Positions 41,775 through 50,143 of a DNA stretch of 64,000 nt are shown one piece after another; within the stretch, counting starts at the first letter, position 1; each line of letters begins with the position of its first letter. Both the position numbers and the translations under genes were made by a program. Below the pieces are notes generated by a model. The model did not search any database. It saw only the letters and a program-made list of their open reading frames with translations, and had not been told where the DNA came from. This DNA is from DASYFG01 sp036498565 (GTDB lineage: Bacteria; Bacillota; Bacilli; Lactobacillales; Lactobacillaceae): positions 62,001 to 126,000 of the forward strand of contig DASYFG010000003.1 of NCBI GenBank assembly GCA_036498565.1. Reading direction: 5' to 3'.

Positions 41775-43238
41775 TTAACCTTTAAAAATCCAGGCGTCGC
41801 CGTTGTTAGCCAACAATTCATCAGCTTCTTTTGGTCCCATTGAACCAGACTTGTAGCTAACCAAAGGTGCTTTGTCAGCGTTCCATACATCAGAAATCGC
41901 ATCAACAAACTTCCAAGCAGTTGCCACGCCGTTCCAGTCAGCAAAGTTAGAACCATCGCCGTTCATCGTGTCGTGAATCATGCGTTCGTAAGGTTCCGGC
42001 GTGTTGGCCTTGTCTTCGTCAGAAACGGTCCAATCCAAGTTGATAGTGCGCGTGTTAAATTCGTCTTCGACAGCTTTGGCGTTAATCTTGAATTCCACGC
42101 CGCCAGTTGGGTCAATCAAAATTGACAAGACAGATTCTTGGGCTTCTTGATCGGCACCAAAGGCGAATGCACCAGCCTTAAAGACGATGTCAACCCGTGT
42201 TTGCTTAGCTGCCAAACGCTTTCCTGAACGCACGTAGAAAGGTACGCCTTCCCAACGTGGGGTGTTGAAGTGCAATTCGCCTGCGACAAAGGTGTTGTTC
42301 TTTGAGTCAGCAGGGACGTCTTTTTCTTCCAAATATGGCAAGAAGTCGGCTGAATCACCGGCACCATATTGACCGCGCACAACGTACTTGTTCACGCCAG
42401 CTTCGTCATAAACTTCCAAAGCGTTAAAGGCTTCGTTTTTAGCGGCACGGATGTCAGCGTCGCTAAAGCTTGCAGGCTTTTCCATGGCTAACCAACCAAC
42501 GACTTGCATCGTGTGGTTTTGGATCATGTCAAGCAAAGCACCAGCTGTGTCATAATAACCCGCGCGGTCTTCGACACCCAATGTTTCAGACAATGTCACT
42601 TGAACGTTTTTGATGTAATCCTTGTTCCAAGCATTGTCAAAAATAGGGTTACCGAAGCGAATAGCGGCGATGTTTTGCACCATTTCCTTGCCCAAGTAGT
42701 GGTCAATACGGAACAATTGGTCGTCGTTAAAGGCTTCTTCCAAATCATTTTGCAATTCTTCGGCAGTCGCATAAGACGTACCGAAAGGCTTTTCAATCAT
42801 CAAACGGTTTGAACCCGTTTCAGACAACAAGCCAGCTTCTTTCAAATTCTTGGCGATTGTGCCGAAGAAACGTGGGGCAACAGACATGTAGAAAATGCGG
42901 TTGCCGCCAGTCGCAAACTTGCTTTCGGTGCTTTCAACCAAAGCCTTCAAGTCGGCGTACTCAGCGGCGTCCGTTACGTCAGCAACGACGTAGTCGAAGT
43001 GCGCGACAAATTTTTCAACTTGTTCACCGCTTTCGCCCGCAAATTCTTGCAATGAATCACGGACAAATTGTTGGAATTCGTCAGTCGTCATTTCTTGACG
43101 CGCTGTTCCCAATACGGCAAAGTTTTCTGCCAAGTAACCCTTTTTGAAGAGATTGAAAACAGATGGGTAAAGCTTACGCTTTGCCAAATCACCTGTCCCA
43201 CCGAAAAATGTCACTAATGTCTTAATTTCTTGGACCAT
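41775..43238 (-). CDS. zwf: Glucose-6-phosphate 1-dehydrogenase
   Basis: 487 residues from the ATG at 43238 behind AAGGGGAA; an open frame continues upstream without start signals. Rossmann motif FFGGTGDLAKRKLYPSVF at 11-28, substrate site RIDHYLGKEMVQN near 177-189 and NHTMQVVGWLAMEKP near 242. First step of the phosphoketolase/pentose phosphate route, fitting a heterofermentative organism. -10 TATAAT at about 43268-43273 on this strand. Codon use is that of a highly expressed gene. Confidence 0.95.
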   Translation of the reverse strand: MVQEIKTLVTFFGGTGDLAKRKLYPSVFNLFKKGYLAENFAVLGTARQEMTTDEFQQFVRDSLQEFAGESGEQVEKFVAHFDYVVADVTDAAEYADLKALVESTESKFATGGNRIFYMSVAPRFFGTIAKNLKEAGLLSETGSNRLMIEKPFGTSYATAEELQNDLEEAFNDDQLFRIDHYLGKEMVQNIAAIRFGNPIFDNAWNKDYIKNVQVTLSETLGVEDRAGYYDTAGALLDMIQNHTMQVVGWLAMEKPASFSDADIRAAKNEAFNALEVYDEAGVNKYVVRGQYGAGDSADFLPYLEEKDVPADSKNNTFVAGELHFNTPRWEGVPFYVRSGKRLAAKQTRVDIVFKAGAFAFGADQEAQESVLSILIDPTGGVEFKINAKAVEDEFNTRTINLDWTVSDEDKANTPEPYERMIHDTMNGDGSNFADWNGVATAWKFVDAISDVWNADKAPLVSYKSGSMGPKEADELLANNGDAWIFKG

Positions 43239-43338
43239 GATGTTCCCCTTTGAATGTTTTACGCTTTCATTATACCTTATTTTAGCGGATTTTTGGTAAG
43301 ATAGATGAATAGAGTTCAAATGGAAAGCGTGATTTAAG

Positions 43339-43707
43339 ATGGAAAAGCTGGATATTTTCAAACAAATGCTGATTGTGGGCATCGGCGGGTTTGTTGGGGG
43401 TGCTTTGCGCGCGGCGTTTGGTTTAGTGAGCACGAGCGTTTGGTTGACGTTTGGCATTAACGTGGTGGGTGCGTTTTTGTTGGCGGTGTTGGGCGCGTTT
43501 TTGGCGCGCCGTTTGGCCGAACCCGCCACGTGGCAAAATTTCTTGGGAACCGGCATTTTGGGCGGTTTTACCACGTTTAGTACGTTTATGTTGCAACTCC
43601 ATCAATTGCCGCTTGGCGGCGCGGTGCTTTATGGCGCAGCGACGTTGGGATTTGGGTGGCTTGCCATTGAACTTGCGAAAGGTTGGGTGGCGACATGGGC
43701 ATCTTAA
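43339..43707 (+). CDS. crcB: Fluoride exporter subunit CrcB/Fluc, first copy
   Basis: 122-residue four-helix membrane protein. IGGFVGGALRAAFGL near 13-27, WLTFGINVVGAFLLAV near 35-50 (pore Asn) and GTGILGGFTTFSTFMLQ near 70-86 (Phe-box and the Na+ site break in helix 3) define Fluc channels. Overlaps the second crcB gene, as in heterodimeric pairs. No fluoride riboswitch was recognised upstream. Confidence 0.92.
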   Translation: MEKLDIFKQMLIVGIGGFVGGALRAAFGLVSTSVWLTFGINVVGAFLLAVLGAFLARRLAEPATWQNFLGTGILGGFTTFSTFMLQLHQLPLGGAVLYGAATLGFGWLAIELAKGWVATWAS

Positions 43708-44018
43708 TGGCAGGAATTGGTGCGGCAATCGGCGCAATGTTGCGGTATTTAGTGGTTTATTTTGCTCCGGCCAAAGGCATTTTGACGGGTGTATTTTGGG
43801 TGAACGTGCTAGGCGCACTTTTCATGGGTGTTCTGCTAGCAAATCACGCGCTAAATGTTTATAATGGACTATTGAGTACAGGTATTTTAGGTGGTTTTAC
43901 CACGTTTAGTACGATGATGACGCAAAGTGCGCAAGGCACTCGTCAACATCAATTTTTATATTTAGCCGTGCAAATGCTTGCTGGGTGGGTGGCATTTGTT
44001 TTGGGCATGCAGTTTTAA
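43695..44018 (+). CDS. crcB: Fluoride exporter subunit CrcB/Fluc, second copy
   Basis: 107 residues from the ATG at 43695 (a later ATG at 43707 is also possible). GIGAAIGAMLRYLVVYF, FWVNVLGALFMGVL and STGILGGFTTFSTMMTQ match the first subunit. The tandem pair would form one antiparallel dimer exporting F-. Overlaps crcB1 by 13 nt. Followed by degV. Confidence 0.92.
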   Translation: MGILMAGIGAAIGAMLRYLVVYFAPAKGILTGVFWVNVLGALFMGVLLANHALNVYNGLLSTGILGGFTTFSTMMTQSAQGTRQHQFLYLAVQMLAGWVAFVLGMQF

Positions 44019-44027
44019 GGAGAAAAC

Positions 44028-44909
44028 ATGAGCGATATTGCAGTGATTGTGGATAGTTCAAGCGCGTTACCAGCTGATTTACGCGCGGAAAACCACATTT
44101 TTCAAGTCAACGTACCGATTATTTTTGGCACAACCACAATCAAAGAAAACGAAGGACTGGACACGGTCGCTGAATTAACCGCTAAAATCGCGGCTGATGG
44201 CGTGATGCCAACGACCGCATCGCCTGCGCCCGGTGATTGGGAAGTGGTTTTGGACGAAGCGGCTGCGGCGGGTTATGACCAAGCGATTTTGTTGACGTTG
44301 TCGTCAGGTTTTTCAGGTGGTTTCCAAGCCGCCAACATTGCCGCCACGACGTATGAAAAAATGCATGATGTGCGCGCCTGGGATTCAAAAGTCACGACCT
44401 TAGGGCTTGGTTGGCAAGCGCTTTTGGCCGCTAAAATGGCTGAAAACGGCGCAACAATTGATGCGATTTTTGATAAATTAGCGATTTTACGTGATCAAAT
44501 GAACGTGCGTTTTGTCGTCAATGACATTGCGCATTTGCAACGCACGGGGCGCGTGAGTGCCGGAGCGGCGTTGATTGGTGGTTTGTTGAACATCAAACCA
44601 ATTTTGGCCATTGACGTGGACAACGAAGGTAAAATCTCAGCAATCGGCAAAGCACGGAAAATGAGCGGCGCGTTAAAAGACGTCAAAGCCGCTTTGGCAG
44701 CGACATTGGCGGATTATGATTTGCCAATGCGTGGTGCTGTTATTGACGGTAACAATGCCGATTTGGCTGACAAATGGCGCGACGAACTGGCCGCCGAATT
44801 CCCGGATATGCCGTTTGACCGCAGTGTGTTGACGCCTTACATCGGCGTGCACACGGGTGATGGCGCGATGGGCGTGTTGTGGTCAGTGGATTGGGAAAAG
44901 CTCGTTTAA
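44028..44909 (+). CDS. DegV family fatty-acid-binding protein (FakB-like)
   Basis: 293-residue DegV protein. IAVIVDSSSALPADLRAENH at the start, TTASPAPGDWEVVLDEA near 64-80, LLTLSSGFSGGFQAA near 88-102 (acyl carboxylate site) and IAHLQRTGRVSAGAALIGGL near 163-182 are family marks. It binds fatty acids for phosphorylation by FakA, feeding phospholipid synthesis. SD AAGGAG. Single gene with terminator. Confidence 0.9.
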   Translation: MSDIAVIVDSSSALPADLRAENHIFQVNVPIIFGTTTIKENEGLDTVAELTAKIAADGVMPTTASPAPGDWEVVLDEAAAAGYDQAILLTLSSGFSGGFQAANIAATTYEKMHDVRAWDSKVTTLGLGWQALLAAKMAENGATIDAIFDKLAILRDQMNVRFVVNDIAHLQRTGRVSAGAALIGGLLNIKPILAIDVDNEGKISAIGKARKMSGALKDVKAALAATLADYDLPMRGAVIDGNNADLADKWRDELAAEFPDMPFDRSVLTPYIGVHTGDGAMGVLWSVDWEKLV

Positions 44910-44931
44910 AAATATACTGAACACAATGTCA

Positions 44932-44960
44932 AAAACCGTGCAGTACTTGCACGGTTTTTA
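44932..44960 (+). terminator. Terminator of the degV gene
   Basis: Stem AAAACCGTGCA / TGCACGGTTTT with loop GTACT. Confidence 0.85.
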
Positions 44961-45005
44961 TGTGCTAAACTAGTAATAGACTTATACGAAATTTGGAGGA
45001 GACTG

Positions 45006-45659
45006 ATGGCAACCATTAAAAAAACGCATTCTCGTATTTATGATATTGTGTATGAAACACTCAATTCCGTGACGCACGGCTTGGGCTACACTGCTGCGGT
45101 GGTGGGCTTTGTTTTGCTGGTGGTGCACGCAATTACGCTGGGGCGTGATGCGTTGACTTTGACGGCGATTAGCATTTATATGGGTTCGGTGACTTTGTTT
45201 TTGTTGGCGAGCACGTTATTTCATTCGCTTGTTTTTACCAAAGCCGCGAAGCTTTTTCAATTCTTTGATCACGCGGGTATTTATTTGGTGATTTTGGGAA
45301 CTTACACGCCGTACATGTGGTTATTTGTGGGCGGCTGGATTGGTTGGACAATCTGGGGCGCTATTTTGCTCATGACGATTGCTGGTTTTGTCTATGATTT
45401 GTTTTTCTTGGGGCGCTGGCCTTGGGTGGCGGTTGTGATTTATTTGGTGATGGGCTGGCTGGTTTTGTTGGCGTTGCCGGTTTTGTTGCATACGTTAGCG
45501 CCCGTGCCGTTCTGGTTGCTGGTCGGCGGTGGCATTACGTACTCACTGGGCACGTTGTTTTATCTCATCAAAGGCATTCCGATGGCGCATGTTTATTGGC
45601 ATTTGTTCGTGGTTGCCGGTGCAACTTTGATGTACATTTCAATTTGGCAAACCTTATAA
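45006..45659 (+). CDS. Hemolysin III / YqfA family membrane protein
   Basis: 217-residue seven-helix protein of the PAQR/HlyIII family: YETLNSVTHGLGYTAAVVGF with His near 20, LASTLFHSLVFTKAAKLFQFFDHAGIYLVI with His and Asp residues of the metal site, and HVYWHLFVVAG near 197-207 with the last two His. Likely metal-dependent hydrolase or lipid homeostasis protein rather than a toxin. SD GGAGGAG. Confidence 0.9.
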   Translation: MATIKKTHSRIYDIVYETLNSVTHGLGYTAAVVGFVLLVVHAITLGRDALTLTAISIYMGSVTLFLLASTLFHSLVFTKAAKLFQFFDHAGIYLVILGTYTPYMWLFVGGWIGWTIWGAILLMTIAGFVYDLFFLGRWPWVAVVIYLVMGWLVLLALPVLLHTLAPVPFWLLVGGGITYSLGTLFYLIKGIPMAHVYWHLFVVAGATLMYISIWQTL

Positions 45660-45688
45660 AAGCAGGTCCTTGGACCTGTTTTTTTTGT
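45660..45688 (+). terminator. Terminator of the HlyIII-like gene
   Basis: Stem CAGGTCC-TT-GGACCTG followed by eight T residues. Confidence 0.85.
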
Positions 45689-45770
45689 GGAGAGTTGCAG
45701 CTTATTTTAAATTACGGCGCACCTATGCTATACTATTTTTATCAAATATAAAGAAAAATAGAGGAAAACG

Positions 45771-46712
45771 ATGGTCGTACCGTTTGGGTATTGGATTGGC
45801 TTTTTTGCATTTGTGGTCGTGATGTTGGCGCTTGATTTGGGCGTGTTTAACAGAGGTAACCACGCACCAACAATGAAGGAATCACTGCTTTGGAGTGCCT
45901 TTTGGATTGGCTTGGCAATTGTCTTTGGACTGGGTGTCTGGGCGTTTGCTGGCGGAAGTTATTCGCTTGATTTCTTTACAGCCTACTTGCTGGAAAAGTC
46001 GTTGAGTATTGATAATTTATTCATTTTCATTTTGGTCTTTGGCTTCTTTAAAATCGACGTCAAATATCAACACCGAATTTTGTTCTGGGGTGTCTTTGGC
46101 GCGCTGGTCATGCGAGTTTTGTTCATCTTCGCGGGTTCTGCGTTGCTAACAAAATTCACGTGGTTGATGTACATTTTCGGGGTGTTCTTGATTGTCGCTG
46201 GTTTGCGCATGTTGTTTAACGGCGAAGAAGAACAGGATTTGGGTGAATCTAAGATTATTCGTTGGACGAAAAAATTGTTGCCGGTCAGCGACACCGCACC
46301 GGATGGCAAGTTCTTTACTTTAGCAAACGGAAAACGCTTGGCGACGCCATTTTTCTTGGCATTGATCTTTATTGAAGCCAGCGATTTGATTTTCGCGGTC
46401 GATTCAATTCCAGCGGTTCTGGCGGTGACGACCGATACCTTTATTGTGGTGACGTCTAACATTTTCGCAATCATGGGTTTGCGTTCGTTGTACTTTGCGT
46501 TGAACGGTATTTTGCCAATGTTCCGCTACATCAAGTACGCGCTGGCGGTTATTTTGGCCTTCATTGGTGTCAAAATGTTGCTCAATGAATTGGCACATGA
46601 TTTCCACTGGCATTTGCATATCTCAAACGGTTTCTCGTTAGCGGTGATTGTGACGTTAATTACCGTGTCGATTGTGGCGTCAATCGTGCAAGATAAGCGC
46701 ACAGCAAAATAA
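45771..46712 (+). CDS. TerC family membrane protein
   Basis: 313 residues, about nine helices. ALDLGVFNRG near 22-31, LLEKSLSIDNLFIFILVFGFF near 72-92 and FIEASDLIFAVDSIPAVLAVT near 202-222 carry the conserved acidic residues of TerC/MeeF proteins, which help metalate exported Mn enzymes or export Mn2+. SD AGAGG; extended -10 TGCTATACT near 45727. Followed by a bidirectional terminator. Confidence 0.9.
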   Translation: MVVPFGYWIGFFAFVVVMLALDLGVFNRGNHAPTMKESLLWSAFWIGLAIVFGLGVWAFAGGSYSLDFFTAYLLEKSLSIDNLFIFILVFGFFKIDVKYQHRILFWGVFGALVMRVLFIFAGSALLTKFTWLMYIFGVFLIVAGLRMLFNGEEEQDLGESKIIRWTKKLLPVSDTAPDGKFFTLANGKRLATPFFLALIFIEASDLIFAVDSIPAVLAVTTDTFIVVTSNIFAIMGLRSLYFALNGILPMFRYIKYALAVILAFIGVKMLLNELAHDFHWHLHISNGFSLAVIVTLITVSIVASIVQDKRTAK

Positions 46713-46741
46713 AAAACAGGCCTTGTTGGCCTGTTTTTTAT
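46711..46741. terminator. Bidirectional terminator
   Basis: Stem AAAAAACAGGCC / GGCCTGTTTTTT between convergent genes. Confidence 0.85.
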
Positions 46742-47079
46742 TTGTTCGCTTCGATTGTAATGATGTTCCCGGCGGGATCTTGGATGCGAAGCGCGACTTT
46801 GTTCCCAAACCGTTCTTCTACCTCGCTCACAACCGGCACAAAATGGTTGCGCAAATGCGCCTGCAATTCGCCGATGTGATCGCGCACCAATAATTCCAAG
46901 TCATCGCGTACATCCCCAAGTACAAAATCAATAGTGGCGTGATCCACAATCAAATGCCGATCGCCGCCATTGCCATCTTGCAATAAGTCAAACACATCCC
47001 GCCAAAAACGATAATTCCGATTCACTAATTCTTCGGTGGGCGCAGGGATTGTTTTGATGTTTAGTTTACGTGGTTTCAT
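46738..47079 (-). CDS. Small VOC/glyoxalase-like protein translated across a structured element
   Basis: 113 residues. It starts MKPRKLNIKTIPAPTEELVN and ends VALRIQDPAGNIITIEANK, the closing strand of a VOC (glyoxalase/bleomycin-resistance) fold; the middle holds HLIVDHATIDFVLGD. Substrate unknown. There is no SD beside the ATG (upstream is TTTTTTT). On the minus strand the order is TATAAT, GAGAGG, then repeat C, then the ATG, so the only SD is on the far side of the element. Confidence 0.7.
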   Translation of the reverse strand: MKPRKLNIKTIPAPTEELVNRNYRFWRDVFDLLQDGNGGDRHLIVDHATIDFVLGDVRDDLELLVRDHIGELQAHLRNHFVPVVSEVEERFGNKVALRIQDPAGNIITIEANK

Positions 47080-47086
47080 AAAAAAA

Positions 47087-47230
47087 TTAGAGTGTGGTGC
47101 GCGTGCTGGCTTAGCCAGCTGAATGGTGGTGCATAAGTGACGGGCTGGTGAAAGCGGGAAAGGGCTATTGCCCGTAGCACTTTTTCCGGTTCGTTGCTTA
47201 TGTGACGCCGTTCAAGCGCTCAACACGTTT
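47087..47230 (-). repeat. Structured repeat element, copy C, between SD and ATG of the VOC gene
   Basis: Minus-strand reading AAACGTG ... CACTCTAA, about 144 nt. P1: GTGT and GCGC arms with GCGC and ACAC. P2: CATAAG with CTTATG. P4: GGGC-AATA-GCCC inside GGAAA / TTTCC. P3: GCTGGC-TAA-GCCAGC. SD GAGAGG (47236-47231) precedes it and the ATG (47079) follows after CTCTAA and T7. Confidence 0.85.
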
Positions 47231-47250
47231 CCTCTCAAAAAATTATTACT

Positions 47251-47285
47251 ATTATACCATGAAAATTGGTATACTATTTTCATGG
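47251..47285. promoter_or_regulatory. Back-to-back promoters with inverted repeat
   Basis: Inverted repeat CCATGAAAAT (47257-47266) / ATTTTCATGG (47276-47285) around the plus-strand -10 TATACT (47270-47275). The right arm includes the ATG of the ABC-F gene. The minus-strand -10 TATAAT (47256-47251) abuts it. One protein could control both genes. Confidence 0.55.
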
Positions 47286-48838
47286 CATTACTAGAAGTGA
47301 CAGGCCTTTCAATGGCCTATGCAGAAAAAACTTTATATCAAGACGCAGAATTTGCCCTGAACGTGGGCGAACACATGGGAATTGTCGGTCAAAATGGTGC
47401 CGGCAAATCAACGCTGATTCGCATCATCACCGGCCAAGCGCTCCCACTAGATGGCAAAATCACATGGCAAAACAACATCAAAGTTGGTTATCTGGATCAG
47501 TACGCTGAAATTCCAGACGGCATGAATTTGGTGGAATTTTTGCATACCGCTTATCAGGATTTGTACAACAAGCAAGCGTTGATGGAAAAATACTACAACG
47601 ATTACGCTGAAACGTTTGACGAAAAATTCCTTGATCGCGCGGGTCGTTTGCAAGAAGAACTGGACGCGGCGGATTTTTATGGCATCGATACGGAAATCGA
47701 GCGTATTATTTCGGGGCTTGGTTTGGACGCGATTGGCCGAGACCACGCCTTAACCGACATGTCAGGTGGGCAACGTGCCAAAGTTATTTTGGCCAAGTTG
47801 TTGTTGGAAAACAACGATGTTATTATTTTGGACGAACCGACCAACTATTTGGACGTCTCACACATCGCTTGGCTGGAAGAATTTTTGCAAACGTATGAAG
47901 GCGCGGCGTTGATTATTTCCCACGACTTTGACTTTTTGGACAAAGTTACCAACGCGATTATTGATGTTGCGCACGGAAAAATTACCAAGTACCGCGGTAG
48001 TTTCAAACAAGCGATGCGCCAAAAAGATGAACGCGCCGAACAACAAATGCGTGCTTATGAAAAGCAGCAGGGCGAAATTGAAAAAGCCCAAAAGTTCATC
48101 GCCAAAAACAAGGCGCGCGCGTCAACTTCAAAGCAAGCGAAGTCGCGTGAGAAAATGCTGGCGCGTATGGACAAAATCGATCCACCGTCAGAAAATTTGC
48201 AAGCGCATTTCAATTTTCCGTACGTGGAATCCAATTCTGCCAACGCTTTGCGGGTGAACGACTTGTCAGTTGGGTATGTGACGCCGGTTTTGGAACCGGT
48301 CACGTTCTCATTGACGTCGCACCAAAAAGTGGCGTTCAAAGGTTTCAACGGCGCGGGAAAATCAACGTTGATCAAATCAATTTTGGGTGTGATTCCAAGT
48401 TTGGCGGGGGATGCAGAATTTTCACCTAGCGCGGTTGTGAATTATTTCGACCAAGACTTGGAATGGGATAATGATTTGAAAACGCCGTTGCAAGAAATGC
48501 AAGACCGTTTCCCAAAGCTTGAACCAAAAGCTTTGCGGACACGTTTGGCGGCAGCCGGTATCAACGCGGAAAACGCGATGAAGCCGTTGCACCAACTTTC
48601 CGGGGGAGAACAAACCAAAGTCAAATTGGCAATCATGGAAATGAAGCCGTCTAACTTCTTGATTTTGGACGAACCAACCAACCACTTGGACGCGCAGACA
48701 AAAGACGCGTTGCGCCAAGCGGTGACTAAGTTCCCTGGCAATGTCATTGTCGTGAGCCACGAGGCGAGTTTCTATGACAACTTTATTGATAAAGAACTGA
48801 ACGTCGCGGCGTTGAGTTTGAACCACGAAGAAAATTAA
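47282..48838 (+). CDS. ABC-F family ATPase
   Basis: 518 residues with two ATP-binding cassettes and no membrane domain: Walker A GQNGAGKSTLIRI (34-46) and GFNGAGKSTLIKS near 353, signatures MSGGQRAKV and LSGGEQTKV, Walker B ILDEPTNYLD and ILDEPTNHLD. The linker KAQKFIAKNKARASTSKQAK is the P-site tRNA-interaction motif region. Similar to YkpA/YbiT-type translation factors. The ATG follows TATACT by 6 nt and has no SD, suggesting a leaderless mRNA; longer in-frame starts pass through repeat C. Confidence 0.9.
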   Translation: MALLEVTGLSMAYAEKTLYQDAEFALNVGEHMGIVGQNGAGKSTLIRIITGQALPLDGKITWQNNIKVGYLDQYAEIPDGMNLVEFLHTAYQDLYNKQALMEKYYNDYAETFDEKFLDRAGRLQEELDAADFYGIDTEIERIISGLGLDAIGRDHALTDMSGGQRAKVILAKLLLENNDVIILDEPTNYLDVSHIAWLEEFLQTYEGAALIISHDFDFLDKVTNAIIDVAHGKITKYRGSFKQAMRQKDERAEQQMRAYEKQQGEIEKAQKFIAKNKARASTSKQAKSREKMLARMDKIDPPSENLQAHFNFPYVESNSANALRVNDLSVGYVTPVLEPVTFSLTSHQKVAFKGFNGAGKSTLIKSILGVIPSLAGDAEFSPSAVVNYFDQDLEWDNDLKTPLQEMQDRFPKLEPKALRTRLAAAGINAENAMKPLHQLSGGEQTKVKLAIMEMKPSNFLILDEPTNHLDAQTKDALRQAVTKFPGNVIVVSHEASFYDNFIDKELNVAALSLNHEEN

Positions 48839-48862
48839 AATGGCTGGCAACAGCCATTTTTA
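48836..48862 (+). terminator. Terminator of the ABC-F gene
   Basis: Stem AAAATGGCTG-GCAA-CAGCCATTTT. Confidence 0.85.
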
Positions 48863-48876
48863 TATGGGGAGAAGAA

Positions 48877-49491
48877 ATGTTAATTGTGTTAAAAGGGTTG
48901 TTGATTGGCTTGGCGTTTGTCGCACCGATTGGTATGCAAAATATTTTTATGTTTAACAACGCGTTGAGCAACAAACTCGGCCGGGCGTTGCAGATTGCTT
49001 TGATTATTTGGTTCTTTGATGGGACATTTTCACTGGCAATGTTTTACGGTGTCGGCGGTGTTCTAACAGCCTTTGACTGGCTGGAAATTTTGGTCATGTT
49101 AATCGGGGGCGTGTTGGTGATTTGGATTGGGTGGACGATTATTCGCGATGCCCGCAACGTGAAATTTGGCGTGCAACAGACGCCAATTACTTTGAAAAAA
49201 GCGGCCTTAACCGCTTTGATTGCGGTTTGGGGCAATCCGCAAGCGCTGATTGATGGCAGTTTGATGTTGGGTGCATTACGCGGGACGTTAAAAGCTGGCG
49301 AAGATCAGCCGTTTATTTTGGGCGTTGTGCTGGCAGCGGGTTTATGGTTTGTGGGGATGAGTTTGTTGGTGAATGCGATTCGTCATCGTTTGCCGGCCAC
49401 ATTGCTACGCGGCATCAACTATGCCAGCGGCGCGGTGGTTGTGATTTATGGCGCTTATCTGATTGTGAGCGCTGTACAAGAATTGTTATAA
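48877..49491 (+). CDS. LysE family amino acid exporter
   Basis: 204-residue membrane protein with about six helices. LIVLKGLLIGLAFVAPIGMQ at the N-terminus and WGNPQALIDGSLMLGA near 120 match LysE/ArgO exporters of basic amino acids. SD GGAG. No lysG regulator is adjacent; regulation is not visible. Confidence 0.88.
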   Translation: MLIVLKGLLIGLAFVAPIGMQNIFMFNNALSNKLGRALQIALIIWFFDGTFSLAMFYGVGGVLTAFDWLEILVMLIGGVLVIWIGWTIIRDARNVKFGVQQTPITLKKAALTALIAVWGNPQALIDGSLMLGALRGTLKAGEDQPFILGVVLAAGLWFVGMSLLVNAIRHRLPATLLRGINYASGAVVVIYGAYLIVSAVQELL

Positions 49492-49521
49492 AAAAGGACA
49501 CGCAATGCGTGTCCTTTTTTA
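49491..49521. terminator. Bidirectional terminator (first of an identical pair)
   Basis: AAAAAGGACACGC-AAT-GCGTGTCC-T6. The 36 nt at 49491-49526 recur exactly at 51092-51127. Confidence 0.9.
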
Positions 49522-49959
49522 GTCGGCAATATTTTGCATGAGTTTTTTCATGGCGCGGTTTAAAGCGTCCCACTCGTCATCTGCCAAACCAGATTTGGCG
49601 AGTAAAGTTTGCGGAATAATAGCGGAATCGGTTTGCATGTCTTGACCAGCTTGCGTTAAATGAATCCAAACTACGCGTTCGTCTTGTGTATCACGAACAC
49701 GCGAAATAAGCCCAGCACTTTCCATGCGTTTGAGCATGGGCGTGAGGGTACCGGAATCTAAATCGAGATGATGACCGATTTGCTTAACACTTTGCGAACC
49801 GTTTTCCCAAAGGCTGACTAACGTCAAATATTGCGGATAGGTCAAATTAAGTTCATCCAAAAACGGGCGGTACATCCGCTGAATGGCCCGCGAAGTCGTA
49901 TAAATTGCAAAACAAAGATGATCGTCTAAAGGCACGGGTTGGCCAGTTGTGATTTGCAT
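49519..49959 (-). CDS. ohrR: MarR-family peroxide sensor, OhrR-like
   Basis: 146-residue regulator. DHLCFAIYTTSRAIQRMYRP at 13-32 carries the N-terminal reactive Cys16 of OhrR; NLTYPQYLTLVSLWENGSQS, LDLDSGTLTPMLKRMESAGL (winged HTH) and RDTQDERVVWIHLT (wing) match OhrR closely. OhrR is oxidised by organic peroxides and leaves DNA. Here the divergent gene is an alpha/beta hydrolase rather than ohrA. Confidence 0.87.
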   Translation of the reverse strand: MQITTGQPVPLDDHLCFAIYTTSRAIQRMYRPFLDELNLTYPQYLTLVSLWENGSQSVKQIGHHLDLDSGTLTPMLKRMESAGLISRVRDTQDERVVWIHLTQAGQDMQTDSAIIPQTLLAKSGLADDEWDALNRAMKKLMQNIAD

Positions 49960-50011
49960 ATGTGCGTGCTCCTTTTGCTAGCGACAGTATGTTTTTTATT
50001 ATAGCTGTTTT

Positions 50012-50083
50012 TCAATTTTAATCAAACAAAATTGAATTGTGTAAAATTTAATTGTTGACAAAACAAAAAACTCGGCGTAGGAT
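50012..50083. promoter_or_regulatory. Divergent promoters of ohrR and hydrolase with inverted repeat
   Basis: Inverted repeat TCAATTTT (50012-50019) / AAAATTGA (50028-50035) overlaps the ohrR -35 region (TTGATT, 16 bp, TATAAT on the minus strand). The hydrolase promoter is TTGACA (50055-50060), 17 bp, TAGGAT (50078-50083). A further AATT-rich dyad lies just before it. Likely OhrR sites. Confidence 0.6.
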
Positions 50084-50143
50084 AAAGACATGCCTAAAAG
50101 GTTGTGCACAATTTAGTTTTGGTAAGCATGAAAGGAGTCTATA

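Noticed and set aside
43239..43338. Fluoride riboswitch before crcB
   Set aside because: No match to the conserved fluoride-aptamer core could be found in the short upstream region.
47168..47281. 38-residue N-terminal extension of the ABC-F protein
   Set aside because: It runs through repeat C and the promoter; homologous ABC-F proteins start with a short strand like MALLEVTGLS.
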